Below are positions 5,660-13,489 of a stretch of 64,000 bases of DNA, piece by piece (position 1 is the stretch's first letter; each line of letters begins with the position of its first letter). The stretch covers positions 1-64,000 of the forward strand of contig PLTT01000002.1 of NCBI GenBank assembly GCA_003164595.1, written 5' to 3'. Origin of the DNA: Candidatus Saccharimonadota bacterium (lineage in GTDB: Bacteria > Patescibacteriota > Saccharimonadia > Saccharimonadales > UBA4665). The notes under the pieces are model-generated. The model saw only the letters and a program-made list of their open reading frames with translations. It was not told the DNA's origin and did no database searches. Position numbers and translations under genes: made by a program.

Positions 5660-6364
5660 TCAATAGCTAAAAGTTGATTCTAGCCCTTCATCTATTAAAT
5701 CTTGATGGTATGCGCGCAAGGCATCTACCTCTCGAGACCCTATGCGGTTATTGGCTACTAGGTATCTAACGGCGCACGTTAATCCTGTCACTGCATTTAC
5801 TTCAAATCCATAGTGTCGAAGCGCTTCCATGCCGCCTTCTTCTCTGTCAAATTTTATTGTTACCGAGACAGGAATAAGCCCAACTTCCTTCAGTGCCTTA
5901 GCCCCCTCCATCTTAGACTTTCCGTCCGTAACAACGTCGTCTCCAAGACCGATGTTTTCACCGGATTCATACGATCCCTCAATTTTGTGATGAGCCCCGT
6001 ATGTTTTCCCGGGTTCATCAACTCTTTCCCATAAGTAAGATAATCCAGCCTCGTAGGCCCCGACTGCAGCAGGAGCGGTAGCTGATTGAGCTTTTCCAAA
6101 AACATGGTCAATGTGCGACTCTAAGTCCAGAAAACTAGCCGCAAAACCACTAACTAATGCTTTCCTGAATTCTAGTTGACGGGCCATTGTCATTTCGCCA
6201 GTTCGATCAAGCTCTTTACTAAATGATAAACTTGGCCTGTCATTGTAGTAATAGGGTGAGTCCCTGTCAGATTTAAGTGCTATATCCACCTCAGGGAATA
6301 CCAATAGCCCCCTGTCAAACATACCTACTACAATTTGCTCTTCAAGCTGTTCTTCAATTGCCAT
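5660..6364 (-). CDS. Orotate-phosphoribosyltransferase-like protein
   Basis: The 234-residue protein (start ATG 6364) has a type I PRTase core. SPYYYNDRPSLSF near residues 37-49 resembles the OPRT N-terminal signature. YGAHHKIEGSYESGENIGLGDDVVTDG near 124-150 ends in the PRPP loop (GDDVVTDGKSK). OPRT converts orotate and PRPP to OMP. No other de novo pyrimidine gene is near except CTP synthase at 37-38.7 kb, so it could salvage another base. The frame continues to 6400, but a TTGACA-17-CATAAT promoter seven bases before 6364 sets the start and predicts a leaderless mRNA. Confidence 0.75.
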   Translation of the reverse strand: MAIEEQLEEQIVVGMFDRGLLVFPEVDIALKSDRDSPYYYNDRPSLSFSKELDRTGEMTMARQLEFRKALVSGFAASFLDLESHIDHVFGKAQSATAPAAVGAYEAGLSYLWERVDEPGKTYGAHHKIEGSYESGENIGLGDDVVTDGKSKMEGAKALKEVGLIPVSVTIKFDREEGGMEALRHYGFEVNAVTGLTCAVRYLVANNRIGSREVDALRAYHQDLIDEGLESTFSY

Positions 6365-6371
6365 AAATAAT

Positions 6372-6400
6372 ATTATGATACCAACTCGGATTTCTGTCAA
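6372..6400 (-). promoter_or_regulatory. Promoter of the PRTase gene
   Basis: Minus-strand TTGACA (6400-6395), a 17-base spacer and CATAAT (6377-6372), seven bases before ATG 6364. The -35 box abuts the first codon of micro-ORF copy D on the other strand. Confidence 0.65.
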
Positions 6401-6456
6401 TGGTGAGCCAGGCGGGCGACAGTGGGAACACCCTAGCGACTAAACAATGGAGTTAA
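6400..6456 (+). pseudogene. Micro-ORF family copy D, truncated
   Basis: It reads MVSQAGDSGNTLATKQWS and stops at 6454-6456. The first 33 bases match copies A-C clearly (GGCGAC and AACACC blocks). The downstream half has no detectable similarity in any frame. It is probably a 5' fragment of the family, in an intergenic space between divergent genes. Confidence 0.5.
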
Positions 6457-6508
6457 GAGACTACCGAAGGTAGAGGATACACTAAAGGAAGTTCTCGCTG
6501 TATCTGCC

Positions 6509-6537
6509 TTGACATCAGTCGTAATACGTAGTATAAT
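6509..6537 (+). promoter_or_regulatory. Consensus sigma-70 promoter
   Basis: TTGACA at 6509-6514, a 17-base spacer, TATAAT at 6532-6537, nine bases before ATG 6547. This is a perfect consensus promoter with an expected leader of about three bases or none. Confidence 0.8.
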
Positions 6538-6546
6538 ATACAACTA

Positions 6547-7260
6547 ATGTCTAGAACTTTTCAAACTATTGAAGGAACAGCGGGAATAAGAGACACCGAC
6601 GTGGCTCATTTAATACTACCGGGTCGTGGACGTGGCCTTGACGGAATGAGTATAACCTCGATCGGTGAACAGCGGGTTGCCACAGCTGCAGAATTCTATA
6701 TTGGTCATATGCTATTGGATCAAGGTGGGGTAGTAGTCTGTAGTGGATATAAGACACCAAGCGATAATCTTGGGGAACCGTGGCGTGATCAAAACGGCAT
6801 TGAATACATGGGCATACCGGAATCATACAGTATGAAGAGTAGTTTAATCGAGAACCATCAGATCCCAGAAGCTAGTATTCGAACTGAGGCACAATCTATT
6901 GATACGGTTACCAATTTCACTAATAGCCAAAGTCTATTTCCAGATGACCGTCCGATTGGTATTGTTTCTCAAGAACAACATCTTGAACGTATTATGAAAG
7001 TCATTGCCCCACGAACGATACGACAAGACTATATCGGAATAGTAGTCCCTGAATTACCTGGAGAAGTTGATATAGATAGCCTACCAGCAAAAGTTGCAAG
7101 TCTGTATATAGCTTGGGGCCTTAAGCCCTACAATAAAAATAGTTCAGAGATAGCAGAAAAACGAGCTATACAAATTTGGAGGACTGTTTTAGCTATAAAG
7201 TCACTGAGTAAATCGCTAACTGGTAACCATAAATCAACTGTTCCATATAACACAAATTAG
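6547..7260 (+). CDS. YdcF/DUF218-like protein
   Basis: A 237-residue soluble protein that resembles the DUF218 (YdcF/SanA/ElyC) fold. Supporting features are an N-terminal strand ending in LILPGRGRGLDG (about 22-33), a middle strand VVVCSGYKT (about 62-70), TEAQSIDTVTNFTNSQSL (about 117-134) that fits the conserved E..S.dT..N pattern, and IGIVSQEQHLERIMK (about 141-155). Family members bind nucleotides or act in envelope and antibiotic tolerance, with no defined reaction. No membrane segment is visible. It has its own strong promoter and lies between a PRTase and tRNA-Glu. The family assignment is moderate. Confidence 0.55.
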   Translation: MSRTFQTIEGTAGIRDTDVAHLILPGRGRGLDGMSITSIGEQRVATAAEFYIGHMLLDQGGVVVCSGYKTPSDNLGEPWRDQNGIEYMGIPESYSMKSSLIENHQIPEASIRTEAQSIDTVTNFTNSQSLFPDDRPIGIVSQEQHLERIMKVIAPRTIRQDYIGIVVPELPGEVDIDSLPAKVASLYIAWGLKPYNKNSSEIAEKRAIQIWRTVLAIKSLSKSLTGNHKSTVPYNTN

Positions 7261-7404
7261 ATATTGTCTGTTATCAAGCTCGAGACGTAACATGTAAGTC
7301 TATCCGTGAAGAATGGAGGTGCTCAAAGACTTAAGAAATATTAAGACTTTTATCTTTTAAAAAGCTAAATTCATCTATAATCTCAAATACCTGGTATTTC
7401 AATA
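7261..7404. other. Short noncoding spacer at island end
   Basis: No gene or strong structure seen between the YdcF-like stop and tRNA-Glu. The 7482-7599 side likewise holds only the tRNA promoter region and the TATACT-type promoter of the histidine kinase (near 7570) with AAGGA upstream of ATG 7600. Confidence 0.5.
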
Positions 7405-7481
7405 TGGTGACCCCGGCGGGATTCGAACCCGCGATCTTCAGGATGAGAACCTGATGTCCTAAACCGCTAGACGACGGGGCC
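7405..7481 (-). tRNA. tRNA-Glu (anticodon CTC)
   Basis: The cloverleaf is complete on the minus strand. The acceptor is GGCCCCG with CGGGGTC, the D-arm starts GTCTAGCGG, and the anticodon stem TCAGG/CCTGA encloses the loop TTCTCAT (anticodon CTC, reading GAG). The T-arm is GCGGG-TTCGAAT-CCCGC, the discriminator is A, and the CCA end is encoded. It closes the accessory island on the right. Confidence 0.95.
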
Positions 7482-7599
7482 GTTTAGCTACTATTAGACG
7501 TGGCAATACTAACACATTTCAGGGGTACAGTCTAGAAACTTATGGCTAGCATAAAACATAAGCTTTACAGTATACTAACTCCAGTACTAAGGAACGCTA

Positions 7600-9339
7600 A
7601 TGCAAGATGTATCTGTAATTTGGTATCGCATCTATTACTGGTGGGTAGTATGTTTTAGTATTGTCCTCGGCATTGCTTCAATATTCACATATTTCATAAC
7701 GCCACCACTCGCAATAAGGGCTGACTTCGCGTTAGACTCGAATGCAATAATCCTGGCAGTTCTTTGCCTAATTTTTTGTGTAGCTATTTATAAGAGACTG
7801 ATAGCCGATAATAGATCTTTTATCATTTTACTACCGAGCCTATTTTTCTGGCTGATACTCTTATATGGTATACAGAACTCCACTCCACTAGACAGTCTCG
7901 TCTATATCATCGCTTTGCTAATTACCGTAGGCTTTAGCGGTCTCTATGGAACTCAGGCATTACTGGCAACCTCTTTTGCAACTATCGCATACGTTCTGAT
8001 CATTAGCAATTTCCAGCTGCACAGCACTAACTCAGAAAAATTAATCCTGGTAATTGGTACCTTTATTGTGACATTTATATCTTGGTGGGCCTGGGGCAGG
8101 CTATCGATGCACTATTCCGCTAAAGTAGGTAATCGACTGACAAAGCAACTTGAAACAAGTGAAGAAAAATCTCAAATCATAATCCAGTCTATCGGCGATG
8201 GAGTTATAGTTTTCGATAAAGAGGGCAAAATAACCCTTACCAATGCCGCTGCCGCAAGCTTGACTGAATGGAGCGTTCAAGACACCATAGGTCTAGATGT
8301 GCGACTTGTCATTAAAGTGGTAAACGAAAACGGCAGTCCTTTAGCAGACAACGACGACATCTTCTCGATGGCTATCATAAACAAACAGAATGTTAACCGA
8401 ACGCTCATTCTAAATGGGCACCTTAGTAAACAAACAATAGTCTCATTGGTCATTTCGCCGCTCCTGGCTCCTCCGGATAATGAAGCAGTAGGTGGAGTTG
8501 CCGTTATTAGGGATGTAACAAAGGACAAACAACGAGAGAAACAGAGTGCAGATTTCATAAGCACAGCGAGCCATGAAATGCGAACCCCCATAGCTGCTAT
8601 CCAGGGCTATTTGGAGCTAGCCTTAAATCCAGCCATAGCAGGGATTGACGATAAAGCTCGCAATTTCCTACAAAAGGCTCATGAATCAACCCGACACCTA
8701 GGGCAGCTTTTCCAGGATTTACTGACTAGCGCCAAGGCAGAAGATGGTCACCTGACAAATCATCCGGTCGTTATCGAGGCAGGTGCTTTTCTCCGACAAC
8801 TCGCTGAAAGTCTTCGGCTTGTAGCTGAAGAAAAGAAGTTGACTGTTGCATTCAATGACGGCACCAATAACACAATGGGCACCAGTGATGAAAAGGGGAG
8901 TAACCAACACACCATTAGCCCTCTCTACTATATAAAAGTCGACCCAGATAGGATTCAAGAGGTAATGACGAATCTTTTCGATAATGCCGTGAAGTATACC
9001 CCTCAGGGCAAGATTACTATTGGTCTATCCGGGAACAAAGACATTGTACAAATATCTATATCAGATACGGGGCAGGGTATACCGGCAGAGGACATCCCTC
9101 ATCTGTTCCAAAAATTTTATCGCGTCGATAATGCAGAAACTCGCGCGGTAGGCGGAACCGGATTAGGACTTTTTATCTGTGCGAAGATAATTGAGCTATA
9201 TCAGGGACGTATTTGGGTCGATAGTAAGCTTAGTGAGGGAAGCACCTTTTATATCAATATCCCCCGTATTGACACCGTGCGTGCTCAGCAATTACTGGAT
9301 AATGATGCCACCGCCAATCCAGCAGGGAGTATCTTATAA
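7600..9339 (+). CDS. Membrane sensor histidine kinase (PAS-HisKA-HATPase)
   Basis: A 579-residue hybrid of about six hydrophobic segments (residues ~10-180), a PAS domain (~190-315), a HisKA dimerisation helix with phospho-acceptor His325 in TASHEMRTP, and an HATPase_c domain with N-box FDNAVKYTP (~455), DTGQGIPAEDIP (G1) and GGTGLGLFI (G2, ~517). It autophosphorylates on His in response to an unknown membrane or PAS-detected signal and should pass the phosphate to the response regulator encoded 67 bases downstream. A TATACT -10 near 7570 and AAGGA before the ATG mark its start. Substrate and ligand are unknown. Confidence 0.93.
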   Translation: MQDVSVIWYRIYYWWVVCFSIVLGIASIFTYFITPPLAIRADFALDSNAIILAVLCLIFCVAIYKRLIADNRSFIILLPSLFFWLILLYGIQNSTPLDSLVYIIALLITVGFSGLYGTQALLATSFATIAYVLIISNFQLHSTNSEKLILVIGTFIVTFISWWAWGRLSMHYSAKVGNRLTKQLETSEEKSQIIIQSIGDGVIVFDKEGKITLTNAAAASLTEWSVQDTIGLDVRLVIKVVNENGSPLADNDDIFSMAIINKQNVNRTLILNGHLSKQTIVSLVISPLLAPPDNEAVGGVAVIRDVTKDKQREKQSADFISTASHEMRTPIAAIQGYLELALNPAIAGIDDKARNFLQKAHESTRHLGQLFQDLLTSAKAEDGHLTNHPVVIEAGAFLRQLAESLRLVAEEKKLTVAFNDGTNNTMGTSDEKGSNQHTISPLYYIKVDPDRIQEVMTNLFDNAVKYTPQGKITIGLSGNKDIVQISISDTGQGIPAEDIPHLFQKFYRVDNAETRAVGGTGLGLFICAKIIELYQGRIWVDSKLSEGSTFYINIPRIDTVRAQQLLDNDATANPAGSIL

Positions 9340-9406
9340 AATAATATAGTGACATTCGTGCTACAATAAATTTGTAAGCATAATCGTCACAGAAGGTCAA
9401 TGAAGT

Positions 9407-10222
9407 ATGCCAGCCAAACTAATGCTCGTCGAAGACGATGTTAATCTAATCGAGATTTATCAAGCCCGACTTCAAGTTGAGGGTTTTAATATTATTACTG
9501 CAAAGGATGGCGAGGCGGCTCTAGCCTTAGCGGTCAATGAACACCCTGATTTAATAGTGCTTGACGTCATGATGCCGAGGATCAGTGGCTTTGATATGCT
9601 GGATATTCTCCGAGGGACTGACGGCATTAAAGATACTAAAGTAATAATGATGACTGCGCTTAGCCAAGCCGAGGATAAGGCACGTGCTGAAGCGCTTGGC
9701 GCCAATGCTTATCTTGTTAAATCTCAAGTTACTCTTGAAGATCTAGTTAAGAAAGTTCATGAAATACTTGGCGATCAAGCAGAGACTACATCCTCCACGA
9801 ATAACGAAGTACCCATACCCCCCCAGCCAACACCAACAGCACCACAACCTCCATCTCCCAGCGAGGCAGAGGCTGAAGTCGCTGCAAGCACCACTCCGCT
9901 AATAATAGAAGCCAGCCCTCTTCCAGAACTTCAAGGAGTTGTTACAAGCCCAGAAACAGCCGTGGACAGCGATCAGACAACAACTAGCGAGCAATCGGCC
10001 GTATCATCTCAAATAGAGGATTTCGTGAATGGTTCAGCGCAAAACCCACAGCCACCAGTTGTTCAGCCAGCAACACCTATAGCCCCCGTAGACACCGTGG
10101 TCACTCCCACTCAGCAATTCGATGATGTGGTACCCATGCCTCCCCTACAGATTCCGCCCGAGCCAGTAACACCAACACAAATTAGTGAGCCAGACTTAGA
10201 CCCCAACCAAATTGCTCTATAA
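9407..10222 (+). CDS. Response regulator with long Pro/Thr/Gln-rich tail, no output domain
   Basis: Residues 1-122 are a complete receiver domain. The acidic pocket is E9-D10-D11, the phospho-acceptor Asp53 is in VLDVMMP, the switch Thr83 and Lys105 are present. Residues ~125-271 are a low-complexity tail rich in Pro, Thr, Gln, Glu and Val, with no DNA-binding or enzymatic domain. It is the likely partner of the histidine kinase just upstream. GAAGGT upstream of the ATG could serve as SD. The tail may be a flexible linker to a partner or a disordered signalling arm. Its final codons overlap the -10 box of the next gene. Confidence 0.88.
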   Translation: MPAKLMLVEDDVNLIEIYQARLQVEGFNIITAKDGEAALALAVNEHPDLIVLDVMMPRISGFDMLDILRGTDGIKDTKVIMMTALSQAEDKARAEALGANAYLVKSQVTLEDLVKKVHEILGDQAETTSSTNNEVPIPPQPTPTAPQPPSPSEAEAEVAASTTPLIIEASPLPELQGVVTSPETAVDSDQTTTSEQSAVSSQIEDFVNGSAQNPQPPVVQPATPIAPVDTVVTPTQQFDDVVPMPPLQIPPEPVTPTQISEPDLDPNQIAL

Positions 10223-10223
10223 T
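10218..10223 (+). promoter_or_regulatory. -10 box of rluB-like gene, leaderless
   Basis: TATAAT at 10218-10223 lies at the end of the response-regulator gene. Exactly seven bases separate it from ATG 10231. No strong -35 is visible. Confidence 0.55.
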
Positions 10224-10230
10224 AGGGCCT

Positions 10231-10884
10231 ATGCGTATTAATCAATTCGTGGCTACAGCAAGTGGTTTGAGTCGGCGGGCAGCCGATAGGGTAATTGCCG
10301 CTGGTGAAGTTTCCATAAACGGGCAACCATCACAAGTTGGTCAAACTGTCGACGAGTCTGATATTGTGACACTGAACGGTCAAACGATATCACTCCCATT
10401 ACAATCGACCACCGTAGTCATGAATAAGCCCATTGGTTATGTCTGCTCAAGGAATGGACAGGGGAGCAGTACTATTTATGATTTACTGCCAAAGGAACTA
10501 CACAGTCTTAAGACTGTGGGCAGATTGGATAAGGATTCTTCTGGGTTATTGTTACTGACTGATGATGGTAAGCTGGCCAATCGCCTGACACATCCCAGTT
10601 TTGCTAAACAGAAGATTTATCACATTACCATCAATCGACCCCTTGAACAGCAGGACCTAAGAAACATAGAGCAAGGTATTAAGCTGGAAGACGGAATAAG
10701 TGCACTTAAACTAAGGAGGCTTGTGGACGATAAATCATGGGAAGTCACTATGCATGAAGGGCGTACCCGCCAAATACGAAGAACCTTCGCTAAATTGGGC
10801 TACAATATTAACCGACTCGAGCGTCTTGTTTTTGGTGATTATAGGCTTGATAACTTGGCCGTTGGAAGCTTTAGAAAAGTTTAA
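10231..10884 (+). CDS. RsuA/RluB-type rRNA pseudouridine synthase
   Basis: The 217-residue protein starts with an S4 RNA-binding domain (about 1-50: RINQFVATASGLSRRAAD). The catalytic domain follows with GRLDKDSSGLLLLTDDG, catalytic Asp100. The third motif HEGRTRQIRR (about 175-184) is also present. It isomerises a uridine in 16S or 23S rRNA. Small size (RsuA about 231, RluB about 290) leaves the exact site open. The start is supported by the -10 box seven bases upstream. Der lies 60 bases downstream with its own promoter. Confidence 0.9.
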   Translation: MRINQFVATASGLSRRAADRVIAAGEVSINGQPSQVGQTVDESDIVTLNGQTISLPLQSTTVVMNKPIGYVCSRNGQGSSTIYDLLPKELHSLKTVGRLDKDSSGLLLLTDDGKLANRLTHPSFAKQKIYHITINRPLEQQDLRNIEQGIKLEDGISALKLRRLVDDKSWEVTMHEGRTRQIRRTFAKLGYNINRLERLVFGDYRLDNLAVGSFRKV

Positions 10885-10908
10885 TATCTAGACATTATTT
10901 ATATCCGT

Positions 10909-10937
10909 TTGTCAATATGCCTTCATCTTGTTAGAAT
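10909..10937 (+). promoter_or_regulatory. Promoter of der, leaderless
   Basis: TTGTCA at 10909-10914, a 17-base spacer, TAGAAT at 10932-10937, exactly seven bases before ATG 10945. Confidence 0.7.
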
Positions 10938-10944
10938 ATAAGTA

Positions 10945-12309
10945 ATGAAGAAACTACCCATCGTAGCAATTGTCGGCCGAGCCAATGTTGGTAAATCGAG
11001 CTTATTTAATACTATCCTAAGAAGTAGGGAAGCCATAGTTGCCCGCGAAGCTGGCACAACCAGGGACAGCATAATGCAAAAAGCTGAGTATAAACACCAA
11101 AATTTTTGGTTGGTAGATACGGCTGGGATGAAGAACCCTGAAGATGACTTTGAGTTTACGATTCAGGAACAAATTGAACAAGCCTCCGATAGTGCTGATG
11201 TAATTTGGGTAGTTGTTGAAGCTGATGTTGCGATCAACGAAGACGACAGACGAGTCGCAAAAATGGCGCTACGATCCAAAAAACCAGTCGTTCTTGTTAT
11301 TAATAAGATTGACAAAGCCAAGGGTATCGACCTAGCTATCTTCAAGCGCCTAGGCATAAAAGAAATTATTGAAACCAGCTCAACTCAAAGCCGCGGAATA
11401 GAAGCTTTATTAGATAATTTAATCCAAGTCATACCCAAAGTTACGCTTAAGGAAAGTGACGATAAATTACACGTTGCAATCATCGGACGGCCTAATGTCG
11501 GTAAGTCTCAGCTCTTTAATGCTCTCGCCAAGAAGCAGCAGGCAATTGTGGCCGATAGAGCTGGCACAACAAGAGATATTAATCGGGCTACGGTGCGTTT
11601 CGAAGGACGCGATATTGAGATTATGGACACTGCCGGGATCCGTCGTCAAAGCAAGATAGACCGCGGCGTGGAACATTTCAGTGTTATACGAACGTTAAGT
11701 GCTATTGAGCAGGCCGATATATGTTTACTATTAATGGATGTTAATGAACTGAATGTCGCACTCGATCAAAAAATTGCCGGCATAGTAAAAGACGCAGGGA
11801 AGGGATTAGTACTAGTGGTTAGCAAGTGGGACGCGGTCCAAGGTAAGGACGCCTACACCCGCGACGCCCTCGCGCCTCAGATAGCCAATACTTATGATTT
11901 CGTTCCCTGGGCACCACTGATATTTACTAGTGCCGTCACAGGGCAAAATGTCTCCGATATCTTTAAACTCCTCCTAGAAATCGAGGAACACCGTAAGACT
12001 CGCATAAAGACGACGGAGCTGAATCGATGGCTACGGGAGGCTGTAGATAAGCATCCACCAGCTGGGCTGAAAAGCCGTATGCCAAAACTTAACTACATCG
12101 TCCAAGAGAATGACAACCCCATGCCTGCATTTAAGATATTCGGTAGTCAAACTAAATTTATCCACTGGAGTTATCGTCGCTATTTGGAAAGAGAATTACG
12201 TTCCCGTTATAATTTTGAAGGCAGCGCACTGCAGCTATGGTTTATAGAAAAACATGTTGCTCACAAGCACGGTGTCCGCCCCGGAGCCGAAGTAACTAAA
12301 GGTGAATAG
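10945..12309 (+). CDS. der: Ribosome biogenesis GTPase Der (EngA)
   Basis: A 454-residue double GTPase. The first G domain has GRANVGKS (11-18), DTAG and NKID. The second has GRPNVGKS (about 181-188), DTAG and SKWD. A KH-like C-terminal domain (about 355-454) binds rRNA. It acts in 50S subunit maturation and is close to universal in bacteria. Length is typical. The start is supported by the promoter that ends seven bases upstream. pth begins five bases after its stop, so the two form an operon. Confidence 0.97.
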   Translation: MKKLPIVAIVGRANVGKSSLFNTILRSREAIVAREAGTTRDSIMQKAEYKHQNFWLVDTAGMKNPEDDFEFTIQEQIEQASDSADVIWVVVEADVAINEDDRRVAKMALRSKKPVVLVINKIDKAKGIDLAIFKRLGIKEIIETSSTQSRGIEALLDNLIQVIPKVTLKESDDKLHVAIIGRPNVGKSQLFNALAKKQQAIVADRAGTTRDINRATVRFEGRDIEIMDTAGIRRQSKIDRGVEHFSVIRTLSAIEQADICLLLMDVNELNVALDQKIAGIVKDAGKGLVLVVSKWDAVQGKDAYTRDALAPQIANTYDFVPWAPLIFTSAVTGQNVSDIFKLLLEIEEHRKTRIKTTELNRWLREAVDKHPPAGLKSRMPKLNYIVQENDNPMPAFKIFGSQTKFIHWSYRRYLERELRSRYNFEGSALQLWFIEKHVAHKHGVRPGAEVTKGE

Positions 12310-12314
12310 ATAGA

Positions 12315-12956
12315 ATGGCACTCTTTCAACGACGACCGCAAACTAGCGACGTATCATCTCTCTACACTGTTGGACTGAATAATACTATTGCAGTAATTGG
12401 TCTTGGAAATATCGGCGCAGAGTATGAACAAACCCGCCATAATATTGGGTTTAATTGTGTTGATCATTTCGCCAAGGAGAGTGAATTCCCGGGCTGGATT
12501 TTAAAGAAAGATCTTAAGGCAGAGGTTTCAATTAAAACTCTTGGTGATAGCCGAGTTATATTAGTAAAGCCAACCACCCTCATGAATCGCAGCGGTGACG
12601 CAGTCAGCGAAGTTGTCCAATTCTACAAGATCCCAGCAAGCAATATATTAATAATTCATGATGAACTTGATATCTCATTTGGCAAGATCCGCTCCAGGCA
12701 GGGAGGTTCATCAGCCGGCCACAATGGCCTTAAATCAATCATAAACGTCATAGGCCCAGATTTCAGTAGGTTAAGGATTGGTGTTGGGCCAAAAACTCCT
12801 GAGCAGATAGATAGCGCAGATTTCGTCCTGCAAAAATTTAATCCGACTGAATCAAAGCACATGGATGCTCTTTACCTAGAAGTGTCTTCAATGATAAATG
12901 AGTATGTTTTTGGCGATCATAGTCTCTTAGGCGAGACCAGAAACTTTATAATCTAA
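12315..12956 (+). CDS. pth: Peptidyl-tRNA hydrolase
   Basis: It releases peptides from prematurely dissociated peptidyl-tRNA. Catalytic His42 in TRHNIGFN, Asp116 in HDELD and the GHNGLKS motif (about 135) are all present. The catalytic domain is of normal length, but about 23 residues precede the usual first strand (IAVIGLGN), so a start further in is possible. No better ATG or GTG lies at the expected place, and the five-base spacing to der favours the ATG given. Likely co-transcribed with der. Confidence 0.95.
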   Translation: MALFQRRPQTSDVSSLYTVGLNNTIAVIGLGNIGAEYEQTRHNIGFNCVDHFAKESEFPGWILKKDLKAEVSIKTLGDSRVILVKPTTLMNRSGDAVSEVVQFYKIPASNILIIHDELDISFGKIRSRQGGSSAGHNGLKSIINVIGPDFSRLRIGVGPKTPEQIDSADFVLQKFNPTESKHMDALYLEVSSMINEYVFGDHSLLGETRNFII

Positions 12957-12965
12957 TAGTGTTAA

Positions 12966-13006
12966 TAAAAAGAGCCTCCGGAGGGGGTGGGCACCGCCGG
13001 AGGCTC
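12966..13006 (-). terminator. Rho-independent terminator of the minus-strand RNA
   Basis: A 10-base perfect stem (12972-12981 with 12997-13006, GAGCCTCCGG) encloses a 15-base loop. On the minus strand it is followed by CTTTTTATT (12971-12963). On the plus strand no U-tract follows, so it serves the minus-strand transcript mainly and could at most pause pth transcription. Confidence 0.85.
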
Positions 13007-13322
13007 ATTATACCCTTCAACCCACCCCAGCGAAACATCGACGTCCAAAACTTAGTAATGACTCGTGTCGGTTATAAATAACCACCGTTTAGGCTCACTT
13101 GAAAAGGGGACTAACTACACATCATAAGAAGCATGTTAGAACTAGTTAAAGGGATTAGTTTGTCTTAGAGCGCTGCTAGACAAGCTAGCAGCCATCAATA
13201 GTGGAGGGTAACAACTTTGATTAGCACGCTCTAAAACAATCTAACAAATTGATTCCATCATAATGATGAAATTGTTAGAATGGGGGTATAAGGTACGTAA
13301 ACGTTAGTATTAACGCTTACAA
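12966..13322 (-). ncRNA. Candidate structured noncoding RNA of unknown class (~360 nt)
   Basis: A minus-strand promoter (13356-13329) and a strong terminator (13006-12966) bracket a stretch with no open frame and dense pairing. P1, TTATACCC (13291-13284) with GGGTATAA (13015-13008), closes the whole molecule. A long hairpin has arms 13272-13279 and 13240-13247. A second has arms of 13 bases (13227-13239 with 13160-13172, one G-U pair) and contains an inner 7-base hairpin (13173-13191). About 145 bases of linker precede the 3' P1 strand. The closing stem is reminiscent of tmRNA or RNase P RNA, but I see no CCA/T-loop and none of the RNase P universal blocks. 6S, SRP and CRISPR-associated RNAs do not fit either. 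Confidence 0.65.
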
Positions 13323-13328
13323 GTTGCT

Positions 13329-13356
13329 ATTTTAGCAAGAATATTATATTTGTCAA
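13329..13356 (-). promoter_or_regulatory. Promoter of the candidate ncRNA
   Basis: Minus-strand TTGACA (13356-13351), a 16-base spacer, TAAAAT (13334-13329). Expected transcription start is near 13322. Confidence 0.65.
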
Positions 13357-13452
13357 CACCTTTTTGTATTATACTCAAGTAGATTGTGTTAAATGCTTGT
13401 GTTTATTATTCAAAGGAATTGCATTTTAACTGGAGTAATGGTCATATCTGAC

Positions 13453-13482
13453 TTGCAATAGTAGCTATAACGCGCTTAAGAT
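13453..13482 (+). promoter_or_regulatory. Promoter of topA, leaderless
   Basis: TTGCAA at 13453-13458, an 18-base spacer, TAAGAT at 13477-13482, exactly seven bases before ATG 13490. Confidence 0.55.
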
Positions 13483-13489
13483 AAAAGAC

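Noticed and set aside
1221-7404. Complete prophage or integrative element
   Set aside because: No integrase, transposase or phage structural gene is present. Only TA modules, tRNA-like repeats and relics are seen.
13160-13239. TTGTTTTAGAGCG in the ncRNA region as a Cas9-type CRISPR repeat or tracrRNA
   Set aside because: There is no repeat array and no cas gene in the window, and the partner strand lies in the same transcript as part of an ordinary hairpin.
12966-13322. tmRNA or RNase P RNA
   Set aside because: No tRNA-like 3' end with T-loop and CCA, no tag frame, and none of the universal RNase P blocks such as GAAAGTCC were found on either strand.
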